Of a stretch of DNA of 14,047 nt, positions 1 through 6,802 are shown in pieces. This DNA comes from F1-60-MAGs149 sp044369995 (GTDB taxonomy: Bacteria; Actinomycetota; Thermoleophilia; Gaiellales; F1-60-MAGs149). Location: positions 1 through 14,047 of the forward strand of contig JBILWG010000034.1 of assembly GCA_044369995.1 (NCBI GenBank), read 5' to 3'. The notes under the pieces were generated by a model, which ran no database searches, was not told where the DNA came from, and worked only from the letters and a program-made list of their open reading frames with translations. How positions within the stretch are numbered: the first letter of the stretch is position 1; each line of letters starts with the position of its first letter. Both the position numbers and the translations under genes were made by a program.

Positions 1-636
1 AACGGTGTCGCCGAGCATGCCCCACGGGAAGGTCCACGGCGGCACGACGACGAGGTAGAGGACGGCGGCGACAACCAGCGGTGCCCCAGCACGCGCCAGC
101 GGGCCAAGCTCCGACGGCTGGCTCGGGCTGAGCAGCACCATGATCGCGAAGGTGATCATGGTCGCGATGCCGAACACGAGGCCGATCACGGAGACTGCGC
201 CAATGCCGCCCGACCCCGCCAGCACCGACAGCGCCACACCGGCGATCGCGACGATCATCACCGCGTAGGCGTACGTCGGCAACTGCTCGCCGCGGCGCAC
301 GTGCTGGTAGATGGCGATCGGGATCGGCGCGAGGTACGAGAGCACCAGCGCCAACGCAACGTCGAGATAGCTGAGCGTCTGGAAGTAGAGCCCCTGCGAG
401 GCGAAGATGCCGATCGCGGCGTACCCGACGATCGGCAGCACCATCGCCCGCGTGAAGCGCCGCCATACGACCACGACGAACGGCAGCAGGAAGAGCGCGC
501 CGCCGACCGTGCGCACCGCCGCCACGCTGACCGGCTCGAGTCCGCCGTCCATGGCAATGCGCGCGACGATGCCGTTGAGCGCGAAGAACGTGGTGGCGAC
601 GATCACGAGCAGCGCGCCGGTGCGGTACGTGGTCAC
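1..636 (-). CDS. EamA/DMT-family transporter, 3'-truncated by window edge
   Basis: This is the fourth paralogue of a tandem array of drug/metabolite-transporter (EamA) proteins; 212 codons lie in the window and the C-terminal part (about 100 residues by comparison with its neighbours) is missing. It begins with GTG at 636-634 (MTTYRTGALLVIVAT), whose GTGA overlaps the TGA of the upstream gene by 4 bases, so translation is probably coupled. The first EamA repeat is clear: an N-terminal helix, an 'RIAMDGG' turn aligned with 'RIAIDGG' of the next gene, then 'DVALALVLSYLAP' and 'RGEQLPTYAYAVM', both strongly matching the other three copies. These proteins are polytopic inner-membrane exporters or importers of small metabolites; the substrate cannot be read from sequence. 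It is expressed last in the operon. The family call is secure. Confidence 0.9.
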   Translation of the reverse strand, partial: MTTYRTGALLVIVATTFFALNGIVARIAMDGGLEPVSVAAVRTVGGALFLLPFVVVVWRRFTRAMVLPIVGYAAIGIFASQGLYFQTLSYLDVALALVLSYLAPIPIAIYQHVRRGEQLPTYAYAVMIVAIAGVALSVLAGSGGIGAVSVIGLVFGIATMITFAIMVLLSPSQPSELGPLARAGAPLVVAAVLYLVVVPPWTFPWGMLGDTV

Positions 637-1568
637 GGCTCCACCACCTCCAGATCCCCCGCATGGCCGAGGCGCATGCGCGCCCGCTCGACGACGCCGA
701 TCGCGACGACGGTGACCACAATACCCGCGACCTGCACCACCGAGAGGTTCTGCCCGAGCACCAGCCACGCGATCGTCGCGCCCACGACGGGCTGGGTCAT
801 CTCGAGCATGCTGGTCGCTCCGGCGCCGATGCGGATTGCACCCCACAGCAGCATCACGTAGGGGATCGTGGCGCCGAGGATCACAATCCAGAGCAACGCC
901 GCGCCGACCGGTATCGACAGCGTGGCGCGGCCGGCGAGCTCCACGATCTGCCCGAGCTGGTCGAACGGCAACGACCACACGGGCGCGATCAGCTGCCAGA
1001 TGATCGCGGCGATCAGCAGCGTGCCACCGGCGCGTGCGAGCGGATCGAGCTCGACGGGCTGGCGCGAGGCGAGCAGCAGCTGTCCCGCGAACACGAACAT
1101 GGCGACGATCGTCAGGACGATCCCCCACGTCGAGAGGTGGCCGATGCCGCCGAGGACGCACAGGGCCACACCGCCGAGCGCCACGACCATCGCGACGTAG
1201 GCATAGAGCGGCAGCCGCTCACCCTCGCGCACCCGCTCGTAGACGGCGACGAGCAGCGGTGCGAGGTACACGATCACCAGCACGATCGCCACGTCCAGCT
1301 CGGCCACCGCCTCGAAGAACAGCCCCTGCGCCGCCACGAGGCCGACGACGGCGTAGAGGGTCATGGGCACGAGCATCGGCCGTCGAAAGCGCCGTGCCGC
1401 GCGGATGACGAACGGCAGCAGGAGCAGCGCGGCACCGCAGATGCGGATCGCCGAGACCTGCGATGGCGCGATGCCGCCGTCGATGGCGATGCGCCCGACG
1501 ATGCCGTTGCCCGAGAACATCACACACGCGACGGCGACCAGGATATAGCCCGTCCGCTTGGAGATCAT
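633..1568 (-). CDS. EamA/DMT-family transporter (third of four in array)
   Basis: A 311-residue integral membrane protein with two EamA repeats and about ten hydrophobic segments, the usual length for the family. The ATG at 1568-1566 gives MISKRTGYILV, matching MISRRTGYLMV of the upstream copy; a longer frame to 1688 would only run antisense-like sequence over the neighbouring gene. It lies 7 bases after the stop of the upstream gene with no clear Shine-Dalgarno, so it is probably translated by coupling. Repeat 1 carries 'DVAIVLVIVYLAPLLV' (about 92-107) and repeat 2 carries 'RIGAGATSMLEMTQP' (about 246-260). The Glu found at the end of this last motif in the two upstream copies is Gln259 here. 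Metabolite transport is expected from the family; substrate and direction are unknown. Confidence 0.93.
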   Translation of the reverse strand: MISKRTGYILVAVACVMFSGNGIVGRIAIDGGIAPSQVSAIRICGAALLLLPFVIRAARRFRRPMLVPMTLYAVVGLVAAQGLFFEAVAELDVAIVLVIVYLAPLLVAVYERVREGERLPLYAYVAMVVALGGVALCVLGGIGHLSTWGIVLTIVAMFVFAGQLLLASRQPVELDPLARAGGTLLIAAIIWQLIAPVWSLPFDQLGQIVELAGRATLSIPVGAALLWIVILGATIPYVMLLWGAIRIGAGATSMLEMTQPVVGATIAWLVLGQNLSVVQVAGIVVTVVAIGVVERARMRLGHAGDLEVVEP

Positions 1569-1575
1569 CGTGCAC

Positions 1576-2520
1576 TCAAAGCTCGGCCACCAGGATCTCG
1601 TTGGCGCGGGCGTGCCGGAAGCGCTGCTGCTCGACCACGGCGACGCAGCCGATCGTGACCGCGATGCCGAGAGCCTGCAGCGGCGCAAGAACCTGGCCGA
1701 GCACGAACCACGCCAAGAGCGGCGCGACGATCGGCTCCGTCATGCCCGCCATGCTGCCGGCTCCGGCGCCGATCCGCGTGAAGCCGACGATGATCAGCGC
1801 GTACGGGACGATGCTGCCGAAGACGACCGCGAAGAGCACGGCCACGCCCACCGGGATCGAGGCCTGCAGGCGACCGTCCAACTGGGTTTGGACGCTCATC
1901 AGATCGAACGGCAGCTCCCAGAACGGCACCAGCGGTACCCACATCAGCGCGGCCACCAGCATGCCCGCGCCGGTGCGGGCCATCGGTGCCAACGACTGCG
2001 GCTGGCGCGCACCGAGGATCGCCTGCCCCGCGAACGAGAAGGCCGTCAAGGCCGCGAAGGCAATGCCAACCACCGAAATCGCGCCAATGCCTCCCGTCCC
2101 GCCGACCACGGCCACCGCGACTCCGGCAACGGCCAGCGCCATCGCGAGATAGGCGAGCAGCGGCAGCCGCTCGGCATGAAAGAGGCGCTGGTACGCGGCG
2201 ACCAGAAGCGGCCCCGTGTAGACGATCACGAGCGCCACGGCGATGTCCATGCGCGAGATCGCCTCGTAGTAGAAGGCCTGCGCCAGCACGATGCCGACGA
2301 GCGCGAAGAGCGCGATCGGCACGAGATCGCGCCGCGTCAACCGCCGGGCAGCCAGCACGACGAACGGCAGCATCAGGAGCCCGGCACCGTACGAGCGGAA
2401 CGCCGCCAGTTCCAGCGGGGCAATGCCACCGTCGAACGCGGCCTTGCTGATCACGCCCGTGCAGGCGAAGAGCGCCGAGCCGCCGATCACCATGAGGTAG
2501 CCAGTCCGCCGGGAGATCAC
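1576..2520 (-). CDS. EamA/DMT-family transporter (second of four in array)
   Basis: A 314-residue two-repeat EamA transporter, very similar to the downstream gene over its whole length. The start is GTG at 2520-2518, chosen because it aligns MISRRTGY with the MISKRTGY of its neighbour; the next Met (residue 10) would cut into helix 1. Repeat 1 includes 'MDIAVALVIVYTGPLLV' and 'AERLPLLAYLAM'; repeat 2 includes 'RIGAGAGSMAGMTEP' with Glu262 at the conserved position. It begins 45 bases after the stop of the first transporter and ends 7 bases before the third. A tiny frame ATG-CCG-GTG-TGA (2528-2517) overlaps the start codon. It is an inner-membrane small-molecule transporter whose substrate is not inferable. 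Confidence 0.93.
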   Translation of the reverse strand: MISRRTGYLMVIGGSALFACTGVISKAAFDGGIAPLELAAFRSYGAGLLMLPFVVLAARRLTRRDLVPIALFALVGIVLAQAFYYEAISRMDIAVALVIVYTGPLLVAAYQRLFHAERLPLLAYLAMALAVAGVAVAVVGGTGGIGAISVVGIAFAALTAFSFAGQAILGARQPQSLAPMARTGAGMLVAALMWVPLVPFWELPFDLMSVQTQLDGRLQASIPVGVAVLFAVVFGSIVPYALIIVGFTRIGAGAGSMAGMTEPIVAPLLAWFVLGQVLAPLQALGIAVTIGCVAVVEQQRFRHARANEILVAEL

Positions 2521-2565
2521 ACCGGCATCGTGCCTGAGTCCAAGCCGTACCGCGCTATGGGTCGG

Positions 2566-3534
2566 TCAGAGCTCGACCGGGGCATCCGGAGCGTCGACGC
2601 GACGCGTGCGGATGCGTGCAAGCTCGATGACGAGAATGGCAGCGACTGTCACGCCAATTCCGATGACCTGCACCCACGCTAGATCCTGCCCGAGGAGTGC
2701 CCAAGCGACCGCTGCGGCGAGTACCGGCTCAGCCATACCCACGACACTCGACGCTCCTGCCCCAACCAGGCTGGTACCGGCGACCCACGTGACGAACACG
2801 CCGACCGAGCCAATCAGAATCGCGAAGGCCACGGCGACCCACAGCGGCATCGAGAATCCGAGTCCGCCCGTGAAGTTGGCTGTCGCCCCCAACAGGTCGA
2901 ACGGCAACGTCCAGGGAGGGATGATCACGCAGAAGGCCACCGCCGCCGCAACCATGCTTGCGGCCGTGCGGGCAAGCGGTGGCAGCTCTGTCGGCAGGCG
3001 CGCGGCGAGGATCACCGACACGCCGTAGGCGACCATCGAGACGATCGCGAAGATCAGCCCACGCAGCGTCATGCCGCCGACACCGCCGCCAGCGACCGCC
3101 AAGGCGACTCCGACAATCGCGACCACGATCGCCGCGTACGCGTAGGTGGGCAGCCTCGCGCCGAGATGGATGCGCTCGTACAGGGTCACGAACACCGGCG
3201 CGGTGAAGATGATGACGAGGACGATGGCAACGTCCGAGTCCTTGAATGCAATGAATGCCGTGCCCTGCCCGAGCACGAGCCCAATCACACCGAAGGCCGC
3301 GATTGGCAGCAGATGCGAGCGGCGAATGCGCCCGAGCACGGGCACGAGAAAGACGAGCAGAATCAATCCACCGCCGTAGATGCGCGTCGCCGACAGCTGA
3401 AGCGGCTCGAAGCCCGTGTCGATGATGAGGCGCGCAAAGACGACATTGAACGCTGCGAGCGCTGCGGACGCGAACACGAGCACATACCCGAAGGTGACAA
3501 GGTTCGAGCGCGAAGACGCGGATGCCGCGGACAC
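2566..3534 (-). CDS. EamA/DMT-family transporter (first of four in array)
   Basis: A 322-residue two-repeat membrane transporter that heads the array. The frame stays open to an ATG at 3696 and has another at 3609, but those starts lie inside or on top of the divergent MaoC gene and would add an Arg-rich soluble extension. The GTG at 3534 gives MSAASASSRSNLVTFGYVLV, just before helix 1, and sits 6 bases after a TACGGT box, so it is preferred and suggests a leaderless mRNA. Conserved family stretches are 'SDVAIVLVIIFTAPVF' (about 100-115), 'ARLPTYAYAA' and 'GAGASSVVGMAEP' with Glu269. Compared with the other copies it is the most diverged at the N-terminus. The family is secure and the substrate unknown. 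Confidence 0.92.
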   Translation of the reverse strand: MSAASASSRSNLVTFGYVLVFASAALAAFNVVFARLIIDTGFEPLQLSATRIYGGGLILLVFLVPVLGRIRRSHLLPIAAFGVIGLVLGQGTAFIAFKDSDVAIVLVIIFTAPVFVTLYERIHLGARLPTYAYAAIVVAIVGVALAVAGGGVGGMTLRGLIFAIVSMVAYGVSVILAARLPTELPPLARTAASMVAAAVAFCVIIPPWTLPFDLLGATANFTGGLGFSMPLWVAVAFAILIGSVGVFVTWVAGTSLVGAGASSVVGMAEPVLAAAVAWALLGQDLAWVQVIGIGVTVAAILVIELARIRTRRVDAPDAPVEL

Positions 3535-3540
3535 GCGCGC

Positions 3541-3546
3541 ACCGTA
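3541..3546 (-). promoter_or_regulatory. Putative -10 box of the transporter operon
   Basis: On the minus strand TACGGT is followed by six bases (GCGCGC) and the GTG of the first transporter. This fits the TANNNT -10 class, and the distance would place the transcript start at or next to the start codon. No convincing -35 is visible 16-18 bases upstream. Confidence 0.5.
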
Positions 3547-3595
3547 CCGCGGTCGTACCCATATGCGCCTACGAGTCGGACGCAGGCGCGCCGGG

Positions 3596-3601
3596 TACGC
3601 T
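3596..3601 (+). promoter_or_regulatory. Putative -10 box of the MaoC-like gene
   Basis: TACGCT is followed by six bases (CCCGCC) and the ATG of the MaoC-like gene, the same geometry as on the opposite strand 50 bases away. No Shine-Dalgarno precedes the ATG, consistent with a leaderless mRNA. Any -35 is weak. Confidence 0.5.
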
Positions 3602-3607
3602 CCCGCC

Positions 3608-4066
3608 ATGAGCAATGAGAAGACCCTGTTCCTCGAGGACCTGCCCGTCGGGACGGTTCTCACCTCCGCGGCGCGCACGATCAGCGCGCAGGACATCGCG
3701 GACTACTGCGACCTCTCCGGCGACCACAACCCGCTGCACAAGGACGACGAGTGGGTCCGTGCCAACACGCCGTTCGACCAGCGCATCGCCCACGGCCTGC
3801 TCGTGCTCGGCGCCTCGTCGGGTACGCCCTGCCCCGAGATGGACGCACTGCTGATCGTCGCGTACCTGTCCGAGTCGCGGAACTTCAAGGCGCCGACGTA
3901 CCCGGGCGAGTCGATCGTCACCGAGTGGAAGGTGATCGAGAACCGCGAGTCGAAGTCGAAGCCCGACCAGGGCCTCGTCAAGTTCGCCGTCACCTGCACC
4001 AAGCAGGACGGCACGGTCGTGCAGGACGGCGAAGACTTGCTGCTCGTCGCCCGGCGTCCGTCCTAG
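3608..4066 (+). CDS. MaoC-like hot-dog dehydratase/hydratase
   Basis: A 152-residue single hot-dog-fold protein of the MaoC / (R)-specific enoyl-CoA hydratase family. The signature 'LSGDHNPLHKDDEW' (36-49) supplies the expected catalytic dyad Asp39 and His44, and 'IAHGLLVLG' follows as in family members, so it is likely active in hydrating enoyl-CoA or a related thioester. The frame is open upstream to 3416, but ATG 3608 gives the natural N-terminus MSNEKTLFLEDLPVG and lies 6 bases from a TACGCT box. It is transcribed alone, divergent from the transporter operon and convergent with trpB2. A link to the thiolase at 5582-6751 in acyl-CoA breakdown is plausible but they are not in one operon. 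Substrate chain length is unknown; a variant lacking CoA specificity cannot be excluded. Confidence 0.9.
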   Translation: MSNEKTLFLEDLPVGTVLTSAARTISAQDIADYCDLSGDHNPLHKDDEWVRANTPFDQRIAHGLLVLGASSGTPCPEMDALLIVAYLSESRNFKAPTYPGESIVTEWKVIENRESKSKPDQGLVKFAVTCTKQDGTVVQDGEDLLLVARRPS

Positions 4067-4080
4067 GCGCCCGAGAACAA

Positions 4081-4134
4081 CGAAGGGGGAGGACGCCCCC
4101 CCCCCCCCGGGGGGGGGGGCGACCTCCCCCTTCG
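4081..4134. terminator. Long bidirectional hairpin with C13/G11 core between convergent genes
   Basis: A 12-bp outer stem (CGAAGGGGGAGG at 4081-4092 with CCTCCCCCTTCG at 4123-4134) is followed by one A-A mismatch and a 13-bp inner stem ending in a run of 13 C (4096-4108) against 11 G (4109-4119), leaving only the two surplus C bases as loop. It starts 14 bases after the MaoC-like stop and ends 10 bases before the trpB2 stop, as expected for a shared terminator. There is no long T tract on either side, so classical rho-independent termination would rest on hairpin strength alone. Confidence 0.75.
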
Positions 4135-4144
4135 ATCCTTCTGA

Positions 4145-5506
4145 CTAGGCGATCGCCGGCAGACCCTCGAGGCTCTTCGCCGCGGCGTCGAGCTCCGACT
4201 GCGGCAGCTCGATGTCCTCCATCGTGCCGCTGAAGAACGCGTCGTACGCGGCGAGGTCGAAGTTGCCGTGGCCGCAGAGGTTGAACAGGATCGTCTTGGA
4301 GACGCCCTCCTCGCGGGCCCGCTCGACCTCGGCGACGACCTGACGGATCGCGTGGGTCGGCTCGGGCGCCGGGATGATGCCCTCGGTGCGGGCGAAGCGC
4401 ACGGCCTCGGTGAAGCACTCGCGCTGCGGGTACGCCACGGCCTCGATCAGGCCGAGGTTCAGCAGGTGCGAGACCATCGGCGCGGCGCCGTGGTAGCGCA
4501 GGCCACCCGAGTGGATCGTGTCGGGAATGAAGCCGTGACCCAGCGTGTGCATGGGCATCAGCGGCGTCAGCTGCGCCGTATCGCCGAAGTCGTAGCCGTA
4601 GTGGCCGCGCGTCAGCGTCGGGCAGGCGGCCGGCTCGACGGCCACGACGCGGATGTCCTTGCCGGCGATCTTGTCGGCGAGGAACGGGAACGCGATGCCG
4701 GCGAAGTTCGAACCGCCGCCGACGCAGCCGACGACGACGTCGGGGTATGCCCCGGCCTCCTTCAGCTGCTCCTGGGCCTCCTGGCCGATGACCGTCTGGT
4801 GCAGCAGCACGTGGTTGAGCACCGAGCCGAGCGCGTACTTCGTGTCATCGCGCGTGGCGGCGTCCTCGACGGCCTCGGAGATCGCGATGCCGAGGCTGCC
4901 GGGGCAGTTCGGATCGGTCTCGAGGATGGCGCGGCCGGCGTTCGTGTCCATCGACGGGCTGGCGACGATCGAGCCACCCCACGTCTCGATCATCGAGCGG
5001 CGGAACGGCTTGGCGTCGTACGACGCACGCACCTGGTAGACCTTGATCTCGAGGTCGAACTGCGCGCCCGCGAAGGACAGGGCCGAGCCCCACTGGCCAG
5101 CGCCGGTCTCCGTGGAGATGCGCTTGACGCCCTCCTGCTTGTTGTACCAAGCCTGCGGAATGGCGGTGTTCGGCTTGTGCGAACCGGCCGGCGAAGTGCC
5201 CTCGTACTTGTAGAAGATCTTGCAGTCCGTGCCGAGCGCAGCCTCGAGGTTCTCGGCGCGCAGCAGCGGCGTCGGGCGCCACATCGCCAGGACGTCGCGG
5301 ATCGGGTCGGGAATCGCGATCTCGCGATCGGCCGAGACCTCCTGGCCGATCAGCGCCATCGGAAACAGCGGCGCGAGGTCGTCCGGGCCGATCGGCTGGC
5401 CCGTGCCGGGATGCAGCGGCGGGGGCGGCATGCTCGGCAGATCGGCGGCGATGTTGTACCAGTGGCGCGGGACCTGATCGTCCTTGAGCGAGTACTTGCG
5501 AGTCAT
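4145..5506 (-). CDS. trpB2: TrpB2-type tryptophan synthase beta chain
   Basis: A 453-residue PLP-dependent enzyme of the TrpB2 branch, longer than the roughly 400 residues of TrpB1. TrpB condenses indole with serine to make tryptophan. Lys111 in 'GSHKPNTA' is the Schiff-base lysine, 'TETGAGQWG' (132-140) holds the catalytic glutamate Glu133, and 'GGGSN' (263-267) is the PLP-phosphate loop. The C-terminal ring-nitrogen motif reads C411-G-H-G-N415 instead of the SGRGD seen in TrpB1. The N-terminal extension (1-75) with its Pro-rich stretch is typical of TrpB2. No trpA or other trp gene is adjacent, so it may salvage indole or act as a spare beta chain. ATG 5506 is preceded by AAAGGGAAG five bases upstream, a reasonable ribosome binding site. 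Family call is firm, exact role less so. Confidence 0.93.
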   Translation of the reverse strand: MTRKYSLKDDQVPRHWYNIAADLPSMPPPPLHPGTGQPIGPDDLAPLFPMALIGQEVSADREIAIPDPIRDVLAMWRPTPLLRAENLEAALGTDCKIFYKYEGTSPAGSHKPNTAIPQAWYNKQEGVKRISTETGAGQWGSALSFAGAQFDLEIKVYQVRASYDAKPFRRSMIETWGGSIVASPSMDTNAGRAILETDPNCPGSLGIAISEAVEDAATRDDTKYALGSVLNHVLLHQTVIGQEAQEQLKEAGAYPDVVVGCVGGGSNFAGIAFPFLADKIAGKDIRVVAVEPAACPTLTRGHYGYDFGDTAQLTPLMPMHTLGHGFIPDTIHSGGLRYHGAAPMVSHLLNLGLIEAVAYPQRECFTEAVRFARTEGIIPAPEPTHAIRQVVAEVERAREEGVSKTILFNLCGHGNFDLAAYDAFFSGTMEDIELPQSELDAAAKSLEGLPAIA

Positions 5507-5548
5507 GCGGACTTCCCTTTCAGGGACGTGACAACGATTGGTGCCGGG

Positions 5549-5576
5549 ATGCTAACCGCTTTCGGGTGATTTGCAG
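5549..5576 (-). promoter_or_regulatory. Candidate trpB2 promoter
   Basis: On the minus strand CTGCAA (5576-5571) and TAGCAT (5554-5549) are separated by 16 bases, with the start codon 42 bases after the -10 box. Unlike most transcription units here, trpB2 also has a Shine-Dalgarno, so a normal leader is expected. The -35 falls within the inverted repeat at 5563-5588. Confidence 0.35.
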
Positions 5577-5588
5577 GGAAATCACCCG
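5563..5588. repeat. Perfect 10-bp inverted repeat between thiolase and trpB2
   Basis: CGGGTGATTT (5563-5572) and AAATCACCCG (5579-5588) form a perfect inverted repeat around a 6-base spacer. It covers the stop codon of the thiolase and the candidate -35 of trpB2. There is no T run, so it may be a regulator-binding operator rather than, or in addition to, a thiolase terminator. Confidence 0.6.
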
Positions 5589-6751
5589 ACATGCACGAGC
5601 AGGGCCTGGCCCTGCCCGACGCCGATGCAGGCCGCCACGAGCCCTGTGCCGCCGCCGCGGCGCTGCAGCTCGCGCGCACAGTCGAGCACGAGCCGCGGTG
5701 CCGATGCGCCCAGCGGATGGCCGTAGGCGATCGCACCGCCGTGCACGTTGAAGCGCTCCTCGTCAATCCCCTCGAGCTCGTGGAGCACGGTGAGCGGCAC
5801 GGCGGCGAAGGCCTCCTGCACCTCCCATACGTCGATGGCGTCGGGCGTCAGGTTCGCGCGCTCGAGCAGCGTCCGGATCGCGGGTACCGGTGCGTAGCCG
5901 AACTCCTGGGGCGCGACGCCGACGGTCACGCTCTGCCCGACGCGGGCCAGCGGCTCCCAGCCGCGCGCGCTGCAGGCCTGCTCGCTCGCGACCAGCATCG
6001 CCAGCGCGCCGTCGTTGATCGGTGAGGAGTTGCCGGCCGTCACGACGCCGTCCTTCGTGAAGGCGGGCTTGAGGCCGGCGAGGCTCTCCATACTCGTACC
6101 GGGGCGGATGCTCTCGTCGCGCGTGACGCCCTCGACCTGCATGACGACGTCGTCGTGCAGCCCCGCCTCCCACGCGGCGTGGGCGCGGGCGTGGCTGCGT
6201 ACCGACCACGCGTCCATCTGCTCGCGCGTGATGCCGAGGCGGACGCCCGTCTGCTCGGCGGCCGCACCGAGCGACAGCAGCCACTCCGCCGGCATCGCGG
6301 GGTTGACCATGCGCCAGCCGACCGCCGTCGAGTGCAGCTGCAGGTCGCGCGGCAGCACCTCGTCGGGCTTCTGCAGGATGAACGGCGAGCGGCTCATGCC
6401 CTCGACGCCGCCCGCGATGACCACGTCCCCGTCGCCGCAACGCAGCATGCGCGCGCCCTGGATCAGCGCCTCGCCACCCGAGCCGCACAGCCGATTGACC
6501 GTGACGCCGGGCACCGACACCGGCAGTCCCGCGAGCAGCAGCGCCATGCGCGCCACGTTGCGATTGTCCTCGCCGGCCTGGTTCGTATCTCCGAGCAGCA
6601 CCTCGTCGATCGCATCCGCGGCCAGCTCGGGATGACGTGCGAGCAACTCGCGGATCGGCAGCGCGGCGAGATCGTCCACGCGGATGCCGCTGAGACCGCC
6701 GCGGTTCCTCCCGAACGGCGTGCGGACGGCATCGACGATGAAGGCTTCCAT
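5582..6751 (-). CDS. Thiolase family acetyl-CoA acyltransferase
   Basis: A 389-residue thiolase, the normal length for acetyl-/3-ketoacyl-CoA thiolases, which cleave or form 3-ketoacyl-CoA with CoA. The nucleophile is Cys89 in 'NRLCGSGGEA', followed by 'VIAGGVEGMSRSPF' (111-124); His345 lies in 'AYGHPLGASA' and the second cysteine is Cys375 in 'ACIGVGQGQA'. Two positions are unusual: the [N/H]EAF motif reads Q312-E-A-F, and the CIGGG loop reads CIGVG. ATG 6751 gives MEAFIVDAVRTPFG, the standard thiolase N-terminus, and lies 8 bases after a TAGGCT box; the frame open further upstream is antisense to the next gene. It is a single-gene unit, divergent from the PRC/Nramp pair. Either a degradative or biosynthetic thiolase is possible. 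Confidence 0.93.
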   Translation of the reverse strand: MEAFIVDAVRTPFGRNRGGLSGIRVDDLAALPIRELLARHPELAADAIDEVLLGDTNQAGEDNRNVARMALLLAGLPVSVPGVTVNRLCGSGGEALIQGARMLRCGDGDVVIAGGVEGMSRSPFILQKPDEVLPRDLQLHSTAVGWRMVNPAMPAEWLLSLGAAAEQTGVRLGITREQMDAWSVRSHARAHAAWEAGLHDDVVMQVEGVTRDESIRPGTSMESLAGLKPAFTKDGVVTAGNSSPINDGALAMLVASEQACSARGWEPLARVGQSVTVGVAPQEFGYAPVPAIRTLLERANLTPDAIDVWEVQEAFAAVPLTVLHELEGIDEERFNVHGGAIAYGHPLGASAPRLVLDCARELQRRGGGTGLVAACIGVGQGQALLVHVG

Positions 6752-6759
6752 GGCGCGGG

Positions 6760-6765
6760 AGCCTA
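6760..6765 (-). promoter_or_regulatory. Putative -10 box of the thiolase gene
   Basis: TAGGCT on the minus strand is followed by eight bases (CCCGCGCC) and the thiolase ATG. No Shine-Dalgarno is seen, consistent with a leaderless or near-leaderless transcript. Confidence 0.45.
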
Positions 6766-6790
6766 CCGCTTCCGGCCGCCTCGACGCTGA

Positions 6791-6796
6791 TAGCCT
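6791..6796 (+). promoter_or_regulatory. Putative -10 box of the PRC/Nramp operon
   Basis: TAGCCT is followed by six bases (CGGCGC) and the ATG at 6803. It lies back to back with the thiolase -10 box 25 bases away, in a divergent intergenic region of only 51 bases. Confidence 0.45.
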
Positions 6797-6802
6797 CGGC
6801 GC

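Noticed and set aside
663..2682. Long plus-strand open frames opposite the transporter array
   Set aside because: They are highly polar His/Asp/Arg-rich mirrors of membrane-protein codons and show no domain or start signal.
3416..3607. Longer start for the MaoC-like protein
   Set aside because: The extension runs antisense through the first transporter and lacks family similarity.
3535..3696. Longer start for the first transporter (ATG 3696 or 3609)
   Set aside because: It would overlap the MaoC-like gene and its promoter and add an Arg-rich soluble segment not found in the paralogues.
4268..5569. A 433-codon open frame opposite trpB2
   Set aside because: Its Arg/Asp/Gly-rich composition and lack of motifs mark it as an antisense shadow of a clear TrpB2 gene in GC-rich DNA.
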